44,929 bases of DNA from Mogibacterium sp. (GCA_017515425.1 JAFWFU010000048.1:1-44929), one strand, 5' to 3'. Positions 7,686 to 17,121 are shown, counted from the stretch's first letter. Translations and numbers: made by a program. Notes: generated by a model from the sequence alone, not told the origin.

Positions 7686-10010
7686 TTATTCTTCCTCTGC
7701 GAAGGAATCCCTGATGAGTCCTCCGTCCGTAAATTCACGGAAAAGAGTATGCGGTGAAAGCGGTAGTTCGTTGATATACTGACCCGTCGCATAGCCTATC
7801 GCATTTCGAATGGCAGGCGCCACAGGGCAGGTCGGCGGCTCTCCGAGTCCTTTTGTGCCGTAAGCGCTAGTGGGTTCGTAGTTTTCCACGAACTCAGCAA
7901 CGAGCCTCGGGTGATCCATGAATGATGAGAGCTTATAATCCAGCAGATTGTTATTAAGCGGTGCTCCCGTCTTTTCGTCCCATATCATCTTCTCAGACAG
8001 CGCATATCCTATTCCCATGCTCTGACCGCCATGCACCTGTCCTTCCGCGAGCATGGGGTTGATTACCTGTCCGCAGTCGTGTACGTTTACGAGGTTCAGA
8101 AGCCTCACGCGGCACATCGGAATATCCACCTCGACCTCCGCGAAGCAGCAGCCGAAGGAATACGCGTTGGACTTAATCTGATATGTGGACTCAGCGGTCA
8201 AATGCTGCGAGCCGTCCGTAGTATAGAGCTTTGAAAGCGCGAGCTCTCCAAGGCTCATAAGCTCACGCCCGTCCGTCTTTCTTATAATCATGCCGTCAAC
8301 TATATCGAGATTGTAAACCGGCATACGGGTAAACTGATGTGCCGCCTCAAGCACCTTCTGTTTAAGGAGTTCCGCAGTCTGCCTGACAGAAAAACCGAGG
8401 GTATATGTGCCTCTCGAGGCGTATACACCCGTACCGAATGGGCATATATCCGTATCCTGGTTCGAAACGGGATGTACCATATCAATCGGAATCCCGAGCG
8501 TGTCCGCAATCATCTGAGAAGCCACGGTATCCGCGCCCTGTCCTATCTCGGTCTCACCTATCTGGAACTGCACCGAACCGTCCTGATTCATCACGATTCG
8601 GCATGATGAGGTCTCAAGCGCGATAGGATATACGGCTGTATTGTACCAGAAGGTCGATACCGCGATTCCACGCCTGATGTCGCCCGTCTGATTTTTGTAT
8701 TTTTCAATCTTATCATAATAACCGATTACCTCAGCGCCCTTGTCGAAGCATTGGTTGAAGGTATCGGTATAGAGTTCATTCTTGGAAAATGCGTGAACAT
8801 ATCCCACGGGCATGAGGTTCTTGCGCCTGAACTCCAACGGATCCATCTTCATGGCACGCGCGCAGTCCTCCGCATGGGCTTCCATGGCGAAGCTCGCCTG
8901 AGGCATACCATAGCCCCTCATGGCACCGGCAACCGCCCTGTTTGTATATACGGTCCATGTCTCACCGTCTATATTATCGCAGGGATAGAGCTGCGGAAAT
9001 GCGTTGAGCCCCTTCGCCGCAATCGCATGTCCGTGAGAGCTGTATGCCCCGTTGTTGCACCATGCCTTGAAAGTCCTCGCGGCAAAGCTGCCGTCCTTTC
9101 TCAGCCAAGATGTGATGTGATATTTAATGGCGTGCCTGATTCTATTGCAGATGAAGGTCTCCTCTCTCGAAACGTCGAGCTTTACGAGCCTTCCGCCAAG
9201 CTGTATCGAAATCCAGGCGCAGAGCGGCTCATAGAGCACGTCCTGTTTATTCCCGAAGCCGCCTCCGACGAATGGCTTGATAACTCTGAACTTGCCCCAA
9301 TCCATACCGAGAGCCTGACCGATTACACGGCGCGCGATATGCGGGATCTGTGTTGAGGATACGACTACGGTTCTGTCGCCCTCGCCATAGGCATAGCAGA
9401 TGAAATTCTCTATATGACAGTGCTGCACAGGCTGGGTCTCGTACCAGCCCTCTACCTTTGTCAGCCCTTCCTCTTTGATTGCTTCCTCCACATTACCCAT
9501 ATGTATCTCCGTATGGGCGAGAATATTATTCGGATAATCCTCGTGCAGAAGAGGCGCTCCGTCCTCCATAGCCTCCTGGGCGTCAAGCACAAAAGGAAGC
9601 TCCTCGTAATCCACATTCTCTTCGAGTATGCGAATTGCCTGTGAAGCCGCAACCTCGTCTTCGGCAACCACGGCAGCTATATCGTCTCCGTGGAAGAGCG
9701 GTCTGTCCGTAAGAATGAGCCTGTCGCAAATATCCTGATGATGTGGATCCGTCGACCATGGGTGCCCCGCTGTCGGGAAATAATGCTTCTCCTCAATATC
9801 GAAGCAAGTAAAAATACGAACTACACCGGGAATTTTCTCGGCTTCGCTCGTATCTATCTTTTTAACGATTCCATTGGCAACTGACGAATGCAGAACTCTT
9901 ATGACCAGCGCACCGCGATCGCATAGATCGTCCGTGTATTTCGTTCTGCCCGTCGCCTTATCATAGGCGTCGTGTCTGATAACCGCCTGTCCTATGTATT
10001 TTTTGGACAT
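7686..10010 (-). CDS. xdhA: Xanthine dehydrogenase-type molybdopterin subunit
   Basis: A 774-aa Moco-binding catalytic subunit. Motifs are FVGGGFGNKQD (248-257), AMRGYGMPQ (R365, equivalent to the purine-orienting Arg of mammalian xanthine oxidase) and KGLGEPP with the catalytic Glu at 724. It hydroxylates a purine, probably hypoxanthine or xanthine. AGGGAGG lies upstream of the ATG. First gene of the operon xdhA-xdhB-xdhC-hydantoinase-acidic protein, and divergent from the ygfM/xdhD pair. Whether the enzyme carries a selenium ligand cannot be told from sequence. Retention of Arg and Glu supports true purine hydroxylation. Confidence 0.92.
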   Translation of the reverse strand: MSKKYIGQAVIRHDAYDKATGRTKYTDDLCDRGALVIRVLHSSVANGIVKKIDTSEAEKIPGVVRIFTCFDIEEKHYFPTAGHPWSTDPHHQDICDRLILTDRPLFHGDDIAAVVAEDEVAASQAIRILEENVDYEELPFVLDAQEAMEDGAPLLHEDYPNNILAHTEIHMGNVEEAIKEEGLTKVEGWYETQPVQHCHIENFICYAYGEGDRTVVVSSTQIPHIARRVIGQALGMDWGKFRVIKPFVGGGFGNKQDVLYEPLCAWISIQLGGRLVKLDVSREETFICNRIRHAIKYHITSWLRKDGSFAARTFKAWCNNGAYSSHGHAIAAKGLNAFPQLYPCDNIDGETWTVYTNRAVAGAMRGYGMPQASFAMEAHAEDCARAMKMDPLEFRRKNLMPVGYVHAFSKNELYTDTFNQCFDKGAEVIGYYDKIEKYKNQTGDIRRGIAVSTFWYNTAVYPIALETSSCRIVMNQDGSVQFQIGETEIGQGADTVASQMIADTLGIPIDMVHPVSNQDTDICPFGTGVYASRGTYTLGFSVRQTAELLKQKVLEAAHQFTRMPVYNLDIVDGMIIRKTDGRELMSLGELALSKLYTTDGSQHLTAESTYQIKSNAYSFGCCFAEVEVDIPMCRVRLLNLVNVHDCGQVINPMLAEGQVHGGQSMGIGYALSEKMIWDEKTGAPLNNNLLDYKLSSFMDHPRLVAEFVENYEPTSAYGTKGLGEPPTCPVAPAIRNAIGYATGQYINELPLSPHTLFREFTDGGLIRDSFAEEE

Positions 10011-10297
10011 GCTGAGTCCTCCCTTTTACAATTATTGTCTGCGCAGCCGTAGTCTCAGAGCGGCATATTGAGCATATTGTTTTATGAGACTTATATTAGC
10101 ACATAGTCCGTTAAGATTGTACCAAAATATTTTTTGCGTTTGTTTTCTAAAAATGATACGAGTATTGAAATACTAAACAGTATTGAGCAAAAGATTATTT
10201 TGATACCTTGTTTTTTTTGGTGAAAAAGTTTATTTTTGTAGGTGTAAAGAATGCTTAAATACGATATGTAGAAAGAGTTCATAGACGGAGGTAAAAG
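10011..10297. promoter_or_regulatory. Divergent control region between xdhABC and ygfM/xdhD
   Basis: An AT-rich 287-bp gap that must hold the promoters of two divergent hydroxylase operons. Short repeats stand out. AGTATTGA occurs at 10161-10168 and 10179-10186, the first copy also forming an inverted repeat with AATACT. CATATTG is directly repeated at 10064-10070 and 10073-10079. These TATTGA-type boxes could be sites for a shared regulator. The plus side has a weak TTGTAG-N18-TACGAT pair. Neither promoter is certain. Confidence 0.4.
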
Positions 10298-11098
10298 ATG
10301 GCAGAAAAACTGATTATAGCTCGGACGGCGGAGGAAGCCATTCGCGCCAAGACGGGCGAGAACGTCTATCTTGCCGGCGGCACTGAAATAATGCGTCTGG
10401 GTTCAAGCGTGAAAAGCGACGCCTTTGTATCGCTTCGCAAAATCCCTTCCATGCATGAGATCACAGCCGAAGCAGGCAATGTCTGCATTGGAGCCGCCTG
10501 CACTTTCCAAGAGATCTTAGACAGCGATATTGTTCCTTGCTATCTCAAGGAAGCCGCTAAGTTTATGGCGTCGAGGACTAAGCGCAATATGGCTACAATC
10601 GGCGGCAATATAGCGATAGCCGGAGACGATTCATTTCTCCTGCCTACTCATATCGCGGTCGGAGCGGAGCTTGTCCTCAAGGATTTAAGCGGTGAGGAAA
10701 GAGTATCAATAATCGACTTCCTATCCCAAACGGATAAATACAAGGGCAAGCTGATAAAAAGCGTCTGCCTTCCCGCGGGAAGTATCAGCGTCAAATCTTC
10801 AAGGTCTGCCAATACCGCTCAGAGCCATGCCAGGCTTACCGCCTGCCTCGCTCTGAGAGACGGTCAGTATTCGGCGGCAGCCGCGGTCAAGAACTCAGGA
10901 ATATATAAATTCTCCAAGCTCGCCGCAGCCATGCAGGAAGCTGATCCTTCCGAAGATGATATTATCGCACTCGTGAAGGCTGACGAGAGCATTACGCTCC
11001 AGGACGATTTGCTCTACGGCGGTGCCGACTATAGGAGATACCTGATTGGAATTACCTTCGCGCTGATGTATGAAGAGCTGAAAGGGGGACGTGCATAA
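10298..11098 (+). CDS. ygfM: FAD-binding subunit, YgfM-like
   Basis: A 266-aa flavoprotein subunit of the molybdenum hydroxylase family. It has VYLAGGTEIMRL near residue 25 and ATIGGNIAIAGDDS near 100, the two FAD-contact motifs. It is shorter than xdhB and resembles E. coli YgfM, which lies beside xdhD. GGAGG precedes the ATG at 7 nt. Its last codon overlaps the start of the xdhD-like gene (TAATG), so the two are coupled. The partner has a degenerate iron-sulfur domain, which leaves the electron path from Mo to this FAD unclear. Confidence 0.85.
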   Translation: MAEKLIIARTAEEAIRAKTGENVYLAGGTEIMRLGSSVKSDAFVSLRKIPSMHEITAEAGNVCIGAACTFQEILDSDIVPCYLKEAAKFMASRTKRNMATIGGNIAIAGDDSFLLPTHIAVGAELVLKDLSGEERVSIIDFLSQTDKYKGKLIKSVCLPAGSISVKSSRSANTAQSHARLTACLALRDGQYSAAAAVKNSGIYKFSKLAAAMQEADPSEDDIIALVKADESITLQDDLLYGGADYRRYLIGITFALMYEELKGGRA

Positions 11099-13980
11099 TG
11101 AAGATTCATTGCATTATCAACAGAATAGAAAGACAGTATGACGCAGATCCCAGAATGCGCCTTCGCGACTTCCTCGTATCTAAAGGGCATTTCGCGGTGC
11201 GCGACTCAGATGACGCGGAGGGATTCTGCGGTTCAGATACCATACTCGTAGACGGTATGCCCGTAATGTCCAACCTGATGATGGCAGGTGAAATCGACGG
11301 CTGTGAGATCCTCACGCCGGGCGGACTCGGCAATACCGAGAATCTGACTATCGTTCAGAAGGCTCTTATCGACGCGGGCGTGGTTCAGTCAGCATATAAT
11401 GCTCCGGCAGCCGCCCTTCTTCTCACATGGCTTTTGGAGAACAATCCGAATCCGAGCAAGGACGATATAAAGGACTGCCTCTCGGGTATTTTCATTCGCG
11501 ACGCAGGATATGAGCATTATTATCTTGCAGTCAAGCTGGCTCAGGAGATGATTAAGGACGGAGAGTATAAGACGGAAACCGCGCCGTCTTTCAGAGATGA
11601 ATATAAAGTCGTCGGCAAGCCGGGCGCAAAGGTGGACGGTCCCCAGCTCGTTTCCGGCGGGCGCGCCTTCGTAGAGGATTTCGTCGATTCAGATACCTGC
11701 TATATGGTCTGCGTCAGATCTCCTCACGCTTCCGCCTATGTGAACAGCATAGATACGGAAGAAGCCATGAAGGTGCCGGGAGTCGTCGAAATTCTGACCC
11801 CGTACAATACGCCTGAAACTCACTATATGCAGGCTGGTCAGGGGGAACCCGAACCTTCGCCCCATGACAGACGTCTCCTCAACCTCAAGGCTCGTCATGT
11901 AGGCGACAGAGTTGCGGCTGTAATCGCTGAGACTCTCGAGGCTGCTATCGAGGCAAGAGATAAGATAAAGGTTGATTGGGAAGTCCTTCCCGCGGTATTC
12001 ACCGTAGAGGAAGCCATGGCGGAGGGTGCTCCCCTCGTTCACGGCGGCCCCGTTGAGTATAGGGCGGGTGCGCCTGACGACCTCGACGAATACAATGCGA
12101 AACTGTCGAAGGATCCCCGTGAGGGAAAGGTTATCTATCAATTCCCTCTGCATGGAGATGTGCAGAAAAATATCGCTGCGGCAAACCACGGCGGCATTGG
12201 AGATGTGGATAAGGCATTTGCCGAGGCGGATGCTGTTGTCGAGGCGACTTTCCAGACCACGCAAATTCAGCATACGCCTCTCGAGACTCATATCTGCTTC
12301 GCCAAAATGGAAGCAGGCAGGCTCGTCGTAGTTGCTTCAACCCAGGTTCCCTACCATGTAAGGCGTATCTGCTCATGGGTTACGGGACTTCCGCAGAACA
12401 GGATTCACGTCATCAAGACGAGAGTCGGCGGCGGCTACGGTTCCAAACAGGATATTCTCGTAGAGGATTTGACGGGATATGCGGCATTTGCCACGGGTCG
12501 TCCCGTCCTCTATCACAATACACGCGAGGAAGAGTTTATCGCGAACTCCACGCGCCACCCCATGCGCGTGCACGTCAAAATGGGCGGTACCAAGGACGGC
12601 AGGCTGACCGCCGTCTATATGGATGTAAAGGCTAATACGGGTCCTTATGGCAACCACTGTCTTACGGTTCCCATGAACAGCTGCTCCAAGACCCTGCCGC
12701 TCTTCAAATGCGATAATATGAAATACGACCTCGAAATTTATTATACCAACTGCCCGCCTGCCGGTGCTTATCAGGGCTATGGTACGCCTAAGGGCACCTA
12801 CGGTCTGATGATGGTAATGTGCGAACTTGCGGAGAAGCTCGGCATCGACTATAAGGACTTTGTGCTGAACAACCATGTAGACGAAGGATATATGCTCGAA
12901 ATTCTAAAGGGTCTCGGAGAAGGACGCGAAGGAAATGTCGTGCCTGTCGGATCCTGCGGACTCAGAGAATGTATTGAAAAGGGCTGCGAGATGATTGAAT
13001 GGGGCAAGAAGGAAGAGTCCCCTGACCCTGATTGGAAGATTGGTAAAGGTTTTGCCATGATTATGCAGGGTTCGGGTCTGCCCGGTCTCGACCACGCTGA
13101 GGCTATCGCCAAGCTGACTACGGACGGTAATGTGATCCTTCACAGCGGCGGTGCCGATATTGGAACAGGGCTCGACACTATTTCCGCTAAGATTGTGTCA
13201 GAACTCATCTGCATAGATATGGATAGGATTACAGTCCTTTCGGGAGATACGGACGGCTCCGTATTCGATACGGGTTCCTATGCCTCATCAGGTACTTTCT
13301 TCTCAGGCGGAGCTTCGCTTGAAGCCACCAAGAAGCTGAAGGAAGCAATGCTAAAGGAAGCCGCTTTGCAAATGGAAGAAGATTCAGCCGACCTTGAGCT
13401 CAGATACCCAGGAGAAGTCCACTCCACCAAGACGGACAAGGTTCTCTCCTACTACGAGCTCTCCCATACAGCCTGCGGCGGAGAGGGTCGCGGCGAAATG
13501 GTCGGTCACGGCGTATTCGTAACGAAGGCTTCATCTGTTCCTTATGGAGCGCATTTCGCTCAGGTAGCGGTCAATATCAAGACGGGCGAGGTCAAGGTTC
13601 AGAAGTTCTACGCACTCCAAGACGCCGGAACTCCTATCAATCCTGAAATCGCGCTCTGTCAGATGTACGGCGCGGCTCTCAAATCCATAGGACATACTCT
13701 CTATGAGGATATGATACTCGACGAGAAGGGAGTCTGTATCAACGCCAATATGACGGACTACGGCGTGCCTATGATAAGCGAGCAGCCTGACGACTTCAAG
13801 GCGGTGCTCGTAGATGTAAAGGACGAATTCGGGCCTATGGGTGCTAAGTCCATTTCCGAAATCGCCTGCAACGGCGCAGCACCAGCCATAGGAAATGCAA
13901 TACATGACGCCTGCGGCGTATGGATAAGAACATGGCCTATGACACCGGAGAAGATACTCAAGGCGCTCGGAAGGTTTTAA
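11098..13980 (+). CDS. xdhD: XdhD-like molybdopterin dehydrogenase with degenerate Fe-S domain
   Basis: A 960-aa protein, about the length of E. coli XdhD. Residues 1-145 have the size and layout of the [2Fe-2S] domain, but seven of the eight cluster cysteines are replaced. Only C44 remains; the others align with D39, D47, S58, S98, N101, I133 and D135. From about 165 on it is a full Moco domain: TRVGGGYGSKQD (441-452), GAYQGYGTPKG (556-566) and GAKSISEIAC with E921. The usual Arg of the RGF/RGY motif is Gln559. E. coli XdhD, as I recall it, has the same losses, so this is a family trait and not decay. A substrate other than xanthine is likely. Confidence 0.88.
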   Translation: MKIHCIINRIERQYDADPRMRLRDFLVSKGHFAVRDSDDAEGFCGSDTILVDGMPVMSNLMMAGEIDGCEILTPGGLGNTENLTIVQKALIDAGVVQSAYNAPAAALLLTWLLENNPNPSKDDIKDCLSGIFIRDAGYEHYYLAVKLAQEMIKDGEYKTETAPSFRDEYKVVGKPGAKVDGPQLVSGGRAFVEDFVDSDTCYMVCVRSPHASAYVNSIDTEEAMKVPGVVEILTPYNTPETHYMQAGQGEPEPSPHDRRLLNLKARHVGDRVAAVIAETLEAAIEARDKIKVDWEVLPAVFTVEEAMAEGAPLVHGGPVEYRAGAPDDLDEYNAKLSKDPREGKVIYQFPLHGDVQKNIAAANHGGIGDVDKAFAEADAVVEATFQTTQIQHTPLETHICFAKMEAGRLVVVASTQVPYHVRRICSWVTGLPQNRIHVIKTRVGGGYGSKQDILVEDLTGYAAFATGRPVLYHNTREEEFIANSTRHPMRVHVKMGGTKDGRLTAVYMDVKANTGPYGNHCLTVPMNSCSKTLPLFKCDNMKYDLEIYYTNCPPAGAYQGYGTPKGTYGLMMVMCELAEKLGIDYKDFVLNNHVDEGYMLEILKGLGEGREGNVVPVGSCGLRECIEKGCEMIEWGKKEESPDPDWKIGKGFAMIMQGSGLPGLDHAEAIAKLTTDGNVILHSGGADIGTGLDTISAKIVSELICIDMDRITVLSGDTDGSVFDTGSYASSGTFFSGGASLEATKKLKEAMLKEAALQMEEDSADLELRYPGEVHSTKTDKVLSYYELSHTACGGEGRGEMVGHGVFVTKASSVPYGAHFAQVAVNIKTGEVKVQKFYALQDAGTPINPEIALCQMYGAALKSIGHTLYEDMILDEKGVCINANMTDYGVPMISEQPDDFKAVLVDVKDEFGPMGAKSISEIACNGAAPAIGNAIHDACGVWIRTWPMTPEKILKALGRF

Positions 13981-14006
13981 TCAATATCGTTTTATAGGAG
14001 AGTATC

Positions 14007-14079
14007 GGAGATATATTAAATGTAACTCGGATATAAGTACCGGAGATATAGGAGATATATTAGAGATAACTCAGATATA
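14007..14079. repeat. Two imperfect 29-bp direct repeats
   Basis: GGAGATATATTA...TAACTC.GATATA occurs at 14007-14035 and 14051-14079, about 25 of 29 positions alike. A shorter partial copy, CGGAGATATA, lies at 14041. They sit in the 3' gap behind the xdhD-like gene, just before the shared terminator. No function is evident. Confidence 0.6.
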
Positions 14080-14093
14080 TGCTAAGAAGAGCA

Positions 14094-14127
14094 AAAGGGC
14101 GTATGGCTTGAAAGTCATACGTCCTTT
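14094..14127. terminator. Bidirectional terminator between xdhD and the molybdenum operon
   Basis: AAAGGGCGTATG (14094-14105) pairs with CATACGTCCTTT (14116-14127), a 12-bp stem with one G-U pair. The minus strand continues TTTTGCTCTTCTT and the plus strand TTTAATATCTC. It lies between two convergent operons and can serve both. Confidence 0.75.
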
Positions 14128-14178
14128 AATATCTCTCAGTTTAGTATTCCTAAGTTTTATAATCGCTCGCTGTTTTTT

Positions 14179-15351
14179 CTAAAATATGAAATCGCCGGAT
14201 TTACCGCCTGTCTTGGAGACGAGATGAATATCTTTAATCTCCATGCGTTTGTCCACAGCCTTGCACATATCATAGACTGTCAGAAGCGCGATAGAGACTC
14301 CTGTAAGGGCTTCCATTTCAACACCCGTCTTGCCTTCTGATTCAGCCGTGCAGACAGCCTTAATCTCGCAGGCTTCCTCGTCGATTTCGAATTCCAGCTT
14401 TGCATTTGTAAGGGCGATAGGGTGACATAATGGTATAAGATCCGAGGTTTTCTTCGTGCCCATAATGCCTGCCAACTGAGCGACCGTAAGGACGTCACCC
14501 TTCTTTATCTTCTTGCCCAGCACGGCGTCCATGGCTTCGGGGCTCATCTTAATGCTGCCCTCGGCTTTGGCAGTCCTCTTCGTGATGTCCTTGCCGCTGA
14601 CATCTACCATATATGCGTTTCCTCTTTCATCAAAATGTGTAAATTCCTTCATCTCAGTTTTCTCCGCCTCGCAGGTCTTTGTTGCAGCATTGCAGACTCT
14701 ATGATTTATAACTTTTCCGCCGCTGATCTCGAGCAGTTCCTCGGAAAATCTCTCCAGCTCTTCTAAATTGTGAGATACCATTATCACCTGCCCCTGATAA
14801 TCGCTCAGCATTTCCTCCATTTCCGTCTGCATTCTTTCTCTCATAAAGCTGTCTAGGGCGGAAAAGGGTTCGTCCAGCAAAATCAGCCCGGGTTCCGTCA
14901 CCATAATGCGGGCGAGAGCAACCCTCTGCTGCTGACCGCCCGAGAGTTCTCCCGGCAGTTTTCTCTCGAAATCTTCCATATTAAACCTGGCGAGCATTTC
15001 GCGCGCCTTGGTCTTATTCTCTTCGGAAGCACCGCCTCTGAGCCCTGCCATAACATTTTTCAGCACGCTCATGGTCGGAAAAAGCGCATAGTTTTGGAAC
15101 ATATATCCGACATTTCTCATCTGCGGCTTCAAGTTTGTCCTCTCGGCAGAGTCAAAGAGAATGCGCCCAGCCATTTCTATCCTGCCGCTATCCACTTCCT
15201 CTATGCCCGCAATGCTCCTGAGTGTCATGCTCTTTCCGCTGCCAGAAGCGCCGAGAATTCCTATCCTCTTCGCATTGCTTTTAATCAGCACGTCGAGCTC
15301 GAATTCGCCTATTTTCTTATGTATATCCGCATATAGTTTCATCATCTGCAT
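14179..15351 (-). CDS. modC: ModC-MoaC fusion: molybdate ABC ATPase joined to cyclic pyranopterin synthase
   Basis: A 390-aa two-domain protein. Residues 1-225 are an ABC ATPase: Walker A GASGSGKS (34-41), Q-loop FQNYALFP, signature LSGGQQQR (136-143), Walker B LILLDEP (156-162). The TOBE/Mop domain usual in ModC is absent. Residues 234-390 are a complete Moa[33 protein letters not shown], and DMCKAVD with D361 and K364, which match Asp128 and Lys131 of E. coli MoaC. One chain thus joins molybdate uptake to the second step of Moco synthesis. An internal ATG with its own GGAG site could also yield free MoaC. Last gene of the molybdenum operon. Confidence 0.9.
   Translation of the reverse strand: MQMMKLYADIHKKIGEFELDVLIKSNAKRIGILGASGSGKSMTLRSIAGIEEVDSGRIEMAGRILFDSAERTNLKPQMRNVGYMFQNYALFPTMSVLKNVMAGLRGGASEENKTKAREMLARFNMEDFERKLPGELSGGQQQRVALARIMVTEPGLILLDEPFSALDSFMRERMQTEMEEMLSDYQGQVIMVSHNLEELERFSEELLEISGGKVINHRVCNAATKTCEAEKTEMKEFTHFDERGNAYMVDVSGKDITKRTAKAEGSIKMSPEAMDAVLGKKIKKGDVLTVAQLAGIMGTKKTSDLIPLCHPIALTNAKLEFEIDEEACEIKAVCTAESEGKTGVEMEALTGVSIALLTVYDMCKAVDKRMEIKDIHLVSKTGGKSGDFIF
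14650..14665 (-). promoter_or_regulatory. Internal ribosome site and start codon for MoaC
   Basis: On the minus strand GGAG (14665-14662) lies 9 nt before an in-frame ATG (14652-14650) inside the ModC-MoaC gene. Translation from there gives 157 aa, the size of free-standing MoaC, beginning [11 protein letters not shown]. It could supply extra MoaC, which acts as a hexamer. Confidence 0.5.
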
Positions 15352-15371
15352 TTTCCATATAGCGACCTATT

Positions 15372-16076
15372 CTACCATTTTCTAATATTCTTCATCTGCC
15401 TGCCCGCAATCATATTTATGGCAAATACCGCGAGGAAAGCTATGAGCATGACTATGATGACCCAAAATCCCGCAGTCTGATAGTCTCCGTCCTGGATTAC
15501 CATGGCTATCCTCTGAGATACGGTACCCGTCTTTCCCGGGATATTTCCGGCGAGCATTGATGTTGCCCCGTATTCTCCCATGGCGCGTGCAAATGTGAGT
15601 ATCGTTCCGCTGGCTATGCCGGGGCCTGCGGTCGGCACCACTACGCGCCAGAATATCTTGGCGTCGGACATGCCGAGTGTCCTTCCCGCATATACGAGGT
15701 TGGCGTCTATCTGTTCAAAGGCAGCTCGCGCGTTTCTATACATCAGAGGAAACGCGATTACTGTCGCAGCAAGTATGCATCCAAGCCATGTATGCACCGC
15801 TTGGATGCCGAGCTGCTCATCTAAAAACATTCCGAAAGCTCTCCTTCTGCTGAAAATAATCAAGAGGAAAAAACCCGCCACCGTCGGCGGCAGCACCATG
15901 GGAAGAGTAAGAAGTCCGTCAATGACGGACTTCGCCCTGTAATTCATTTTTATTACTTTGCGCGCTGCCCAAAGACCGAGGAAAAAGGATATAGCAGTCG
16001 CCACCACTCCGGTCTTGAGCGAGATCCAGAGCGGACTCCAATCCAGCCTTCCGGCAATTTCAAAGAAATTTCCCAA
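15372..16076 (-). CDS. modB: Molybdate ABC transporter permease ModB
   Basis: A 234-aa inner-membrane permease with about five hydrophobic segments and the EAA loop near residues 135-155 (GRTLGMSDAKIFWRVVVP), which contacts the ATPase ModC. LPMVLPPTVAGFFLL near 60 is typical of ModB. The start codon is TTG behind TGGAGG. It lies between modA and the modC-moaC fusion, with about 20 bp to the latter. Confidence 0.92.
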   Translation of the reverse strand: MGNFFEIAGRLDWSPLWISLKTGVVATAISFFLGLWAARKVIKMNYRAKSVIDGLLTLPMVLPPTVAGFFLLIIFSRRRAFGMFLDEQLGIQAVHTWLGCILAATVIAFPLMYRNARAAFEQIDANLVYAGRTLGMSDAKIFWRVVVPTAGPGIASGTILTFARAMGEYGATSMLAGNIPGKTGTVSQRIAMVIQDGDYQTAGFWVIIVMLIAFLAVFAINMIAGRQMKNIRKW

Positions 16077-16148
16077 TTATGCCTCCAATTTGTATTTAGT
16101 AAGATTCTCAGGCTCGATATGCTCGCCTAGGCTGAAAATTTGTCATTC

Positions 16149-17015
16149 CTACTCCACATCGGTATCAAAGCCATATTTCTGATACAATGCCTTCGCCTCA
16201 TCATTCGTGATAAAGGCTAGGAAGTCAGCAGCCGCAGCATTCTCCACATCATCAGCATCCTTGTTGACTATCTGCGCCACAGGATAGATGATATTTCCCG
16301 TCACATCATAGCCGACAGTCTCAAGGATCTTAACCTTATCCTCATGTCCGACAGTATCTGATAGATAAGTTGTGCCTACCTCGCATGAACCTTCCTCAAT
16401 CGCCGCGAGCACCTTCGATACATTACCCTGCTCGCTGATTTCAACGCCGCCAAGCTGTTCCGAAACCTCAGCAGTCGTAATGGCAGCCGGATCCTCTGCT
16501 TTTCCAAGGAGCCCCAGCTTAATCATAGCCTGGCGAGTGTATTTGCCTACGGGCACGCTCCCGTCGGCGAGGGCGATACTCTTGGCGTTTGCTATATCGG
16601 CAAGCCCCGTAACGGCAGTATCGCTGTCAGGCTGAGTAACCACTACGAGCTGATTGTTCACGACGTTTTGACGCGTTCCCTCAACCACTAAAGCTATGCC
16701 TTCAAGCTCGTCCATCTGCTTCTGTGCAGCGCTGAAAAATATATCGCAGGGAGCGCCTTCCTGAATTTGAGTAAGGAGGGCACCCGAGCTGTCAGCATTG
16801 ATAACAATATCTATATTCTCATTTGCCGCCTCATAGTCAGCCTCAAGCTCTCCCATTACAGCAGAAAGAGAGGCTGCCGCAAATACATTTACACTAATCT
16901 TTTCCGCGGGAGCGCTGCTATCTTCTCCTCCCTCATCTTTTCCGCCGCCACAGGCGGCCATTGCGAATACCATGACAAAAGCCATAACAAATGCTAATAA
17001 TTTCTTCTTCATCAT
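16149..17015 (-). CDS. modA: Molybdate-binding lipoprotein ModA
   Basis: A 288-aa extracytoplasmic binding protein. A lipoprotein signal ends at C22 (FAMAAC), followed by a Gly/Asp/Glu tether. The mature part begins SVNVFAAASLSAVMGE, the ModA signature where the Ser side chains bind the oxyanion. GNVSKVLAAIEEGSCEVGTTYLSD fits the hinge region of the family. It feeds ModB and the ModC half of the fusion. It has its own promoter inside the 3' end of the upstream MOSC-Mog gene. Selectivity for molybdate over tungstate cannot be told. Confidence 0.92.
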   Translation of the reverse strand: MMKKKLLAFVMAFVMVFAMAACGGGKDEGGEDSSAPAEKISVNVFAAASLSAVMGELEADYEAANENIDIVINADSSGALLTQIQEGAPCDIFFSAAQKQMDELEGIALVVEGTRQNVVNNQLVVVTQPDSDTAVTGLADIANAKSIALADGSVPVGKYTRQAMIKLGLLGKAEDPAAITTAEVSEQLGGVEISEQGNVSKVLAAIEEGSCEVGTTYLSDTVGHEDKVKILETVGYDVTGNIIYPVAQIVNKDADDVENAAAADFLAFITNDEAKALYQKYGFDTDVE

Positions 17016-17092
17016 TTCAGTCGTCCTTTCAAACTATCATAATCCGCAAATAATTTATGAAAAATTTGAATGCTTATAGACATTCTTGATGA

Positions 17093-17121
17093 ATTATAGT
17101 CGATTTGTTTTTAAAAAGCAA
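17093..17121 (-). promoter_or_regulatory. Internal promoter for modA-modB-modC/moaC
   Basis: On the minus strand TTGCTT (17121-17116) and TATAAT (17098-17093) are 17 bp apart. The -10 overlaps the stop codon of the MOSC-Mog gene. Transcription would start near 17086 and leave a leader of about 70 nt before modA. It allows uptake genes to be expressed apart from the biosynthesis genes upstream. Confidence 0.65.

Noticed and set aside
10011-10297. Sigma-54 promoter before the xdh operons
   Set aside because: No GG-N10-GC element with the right context was found. The only GGCATATTGAGC-like candidate has the wrong spacing.
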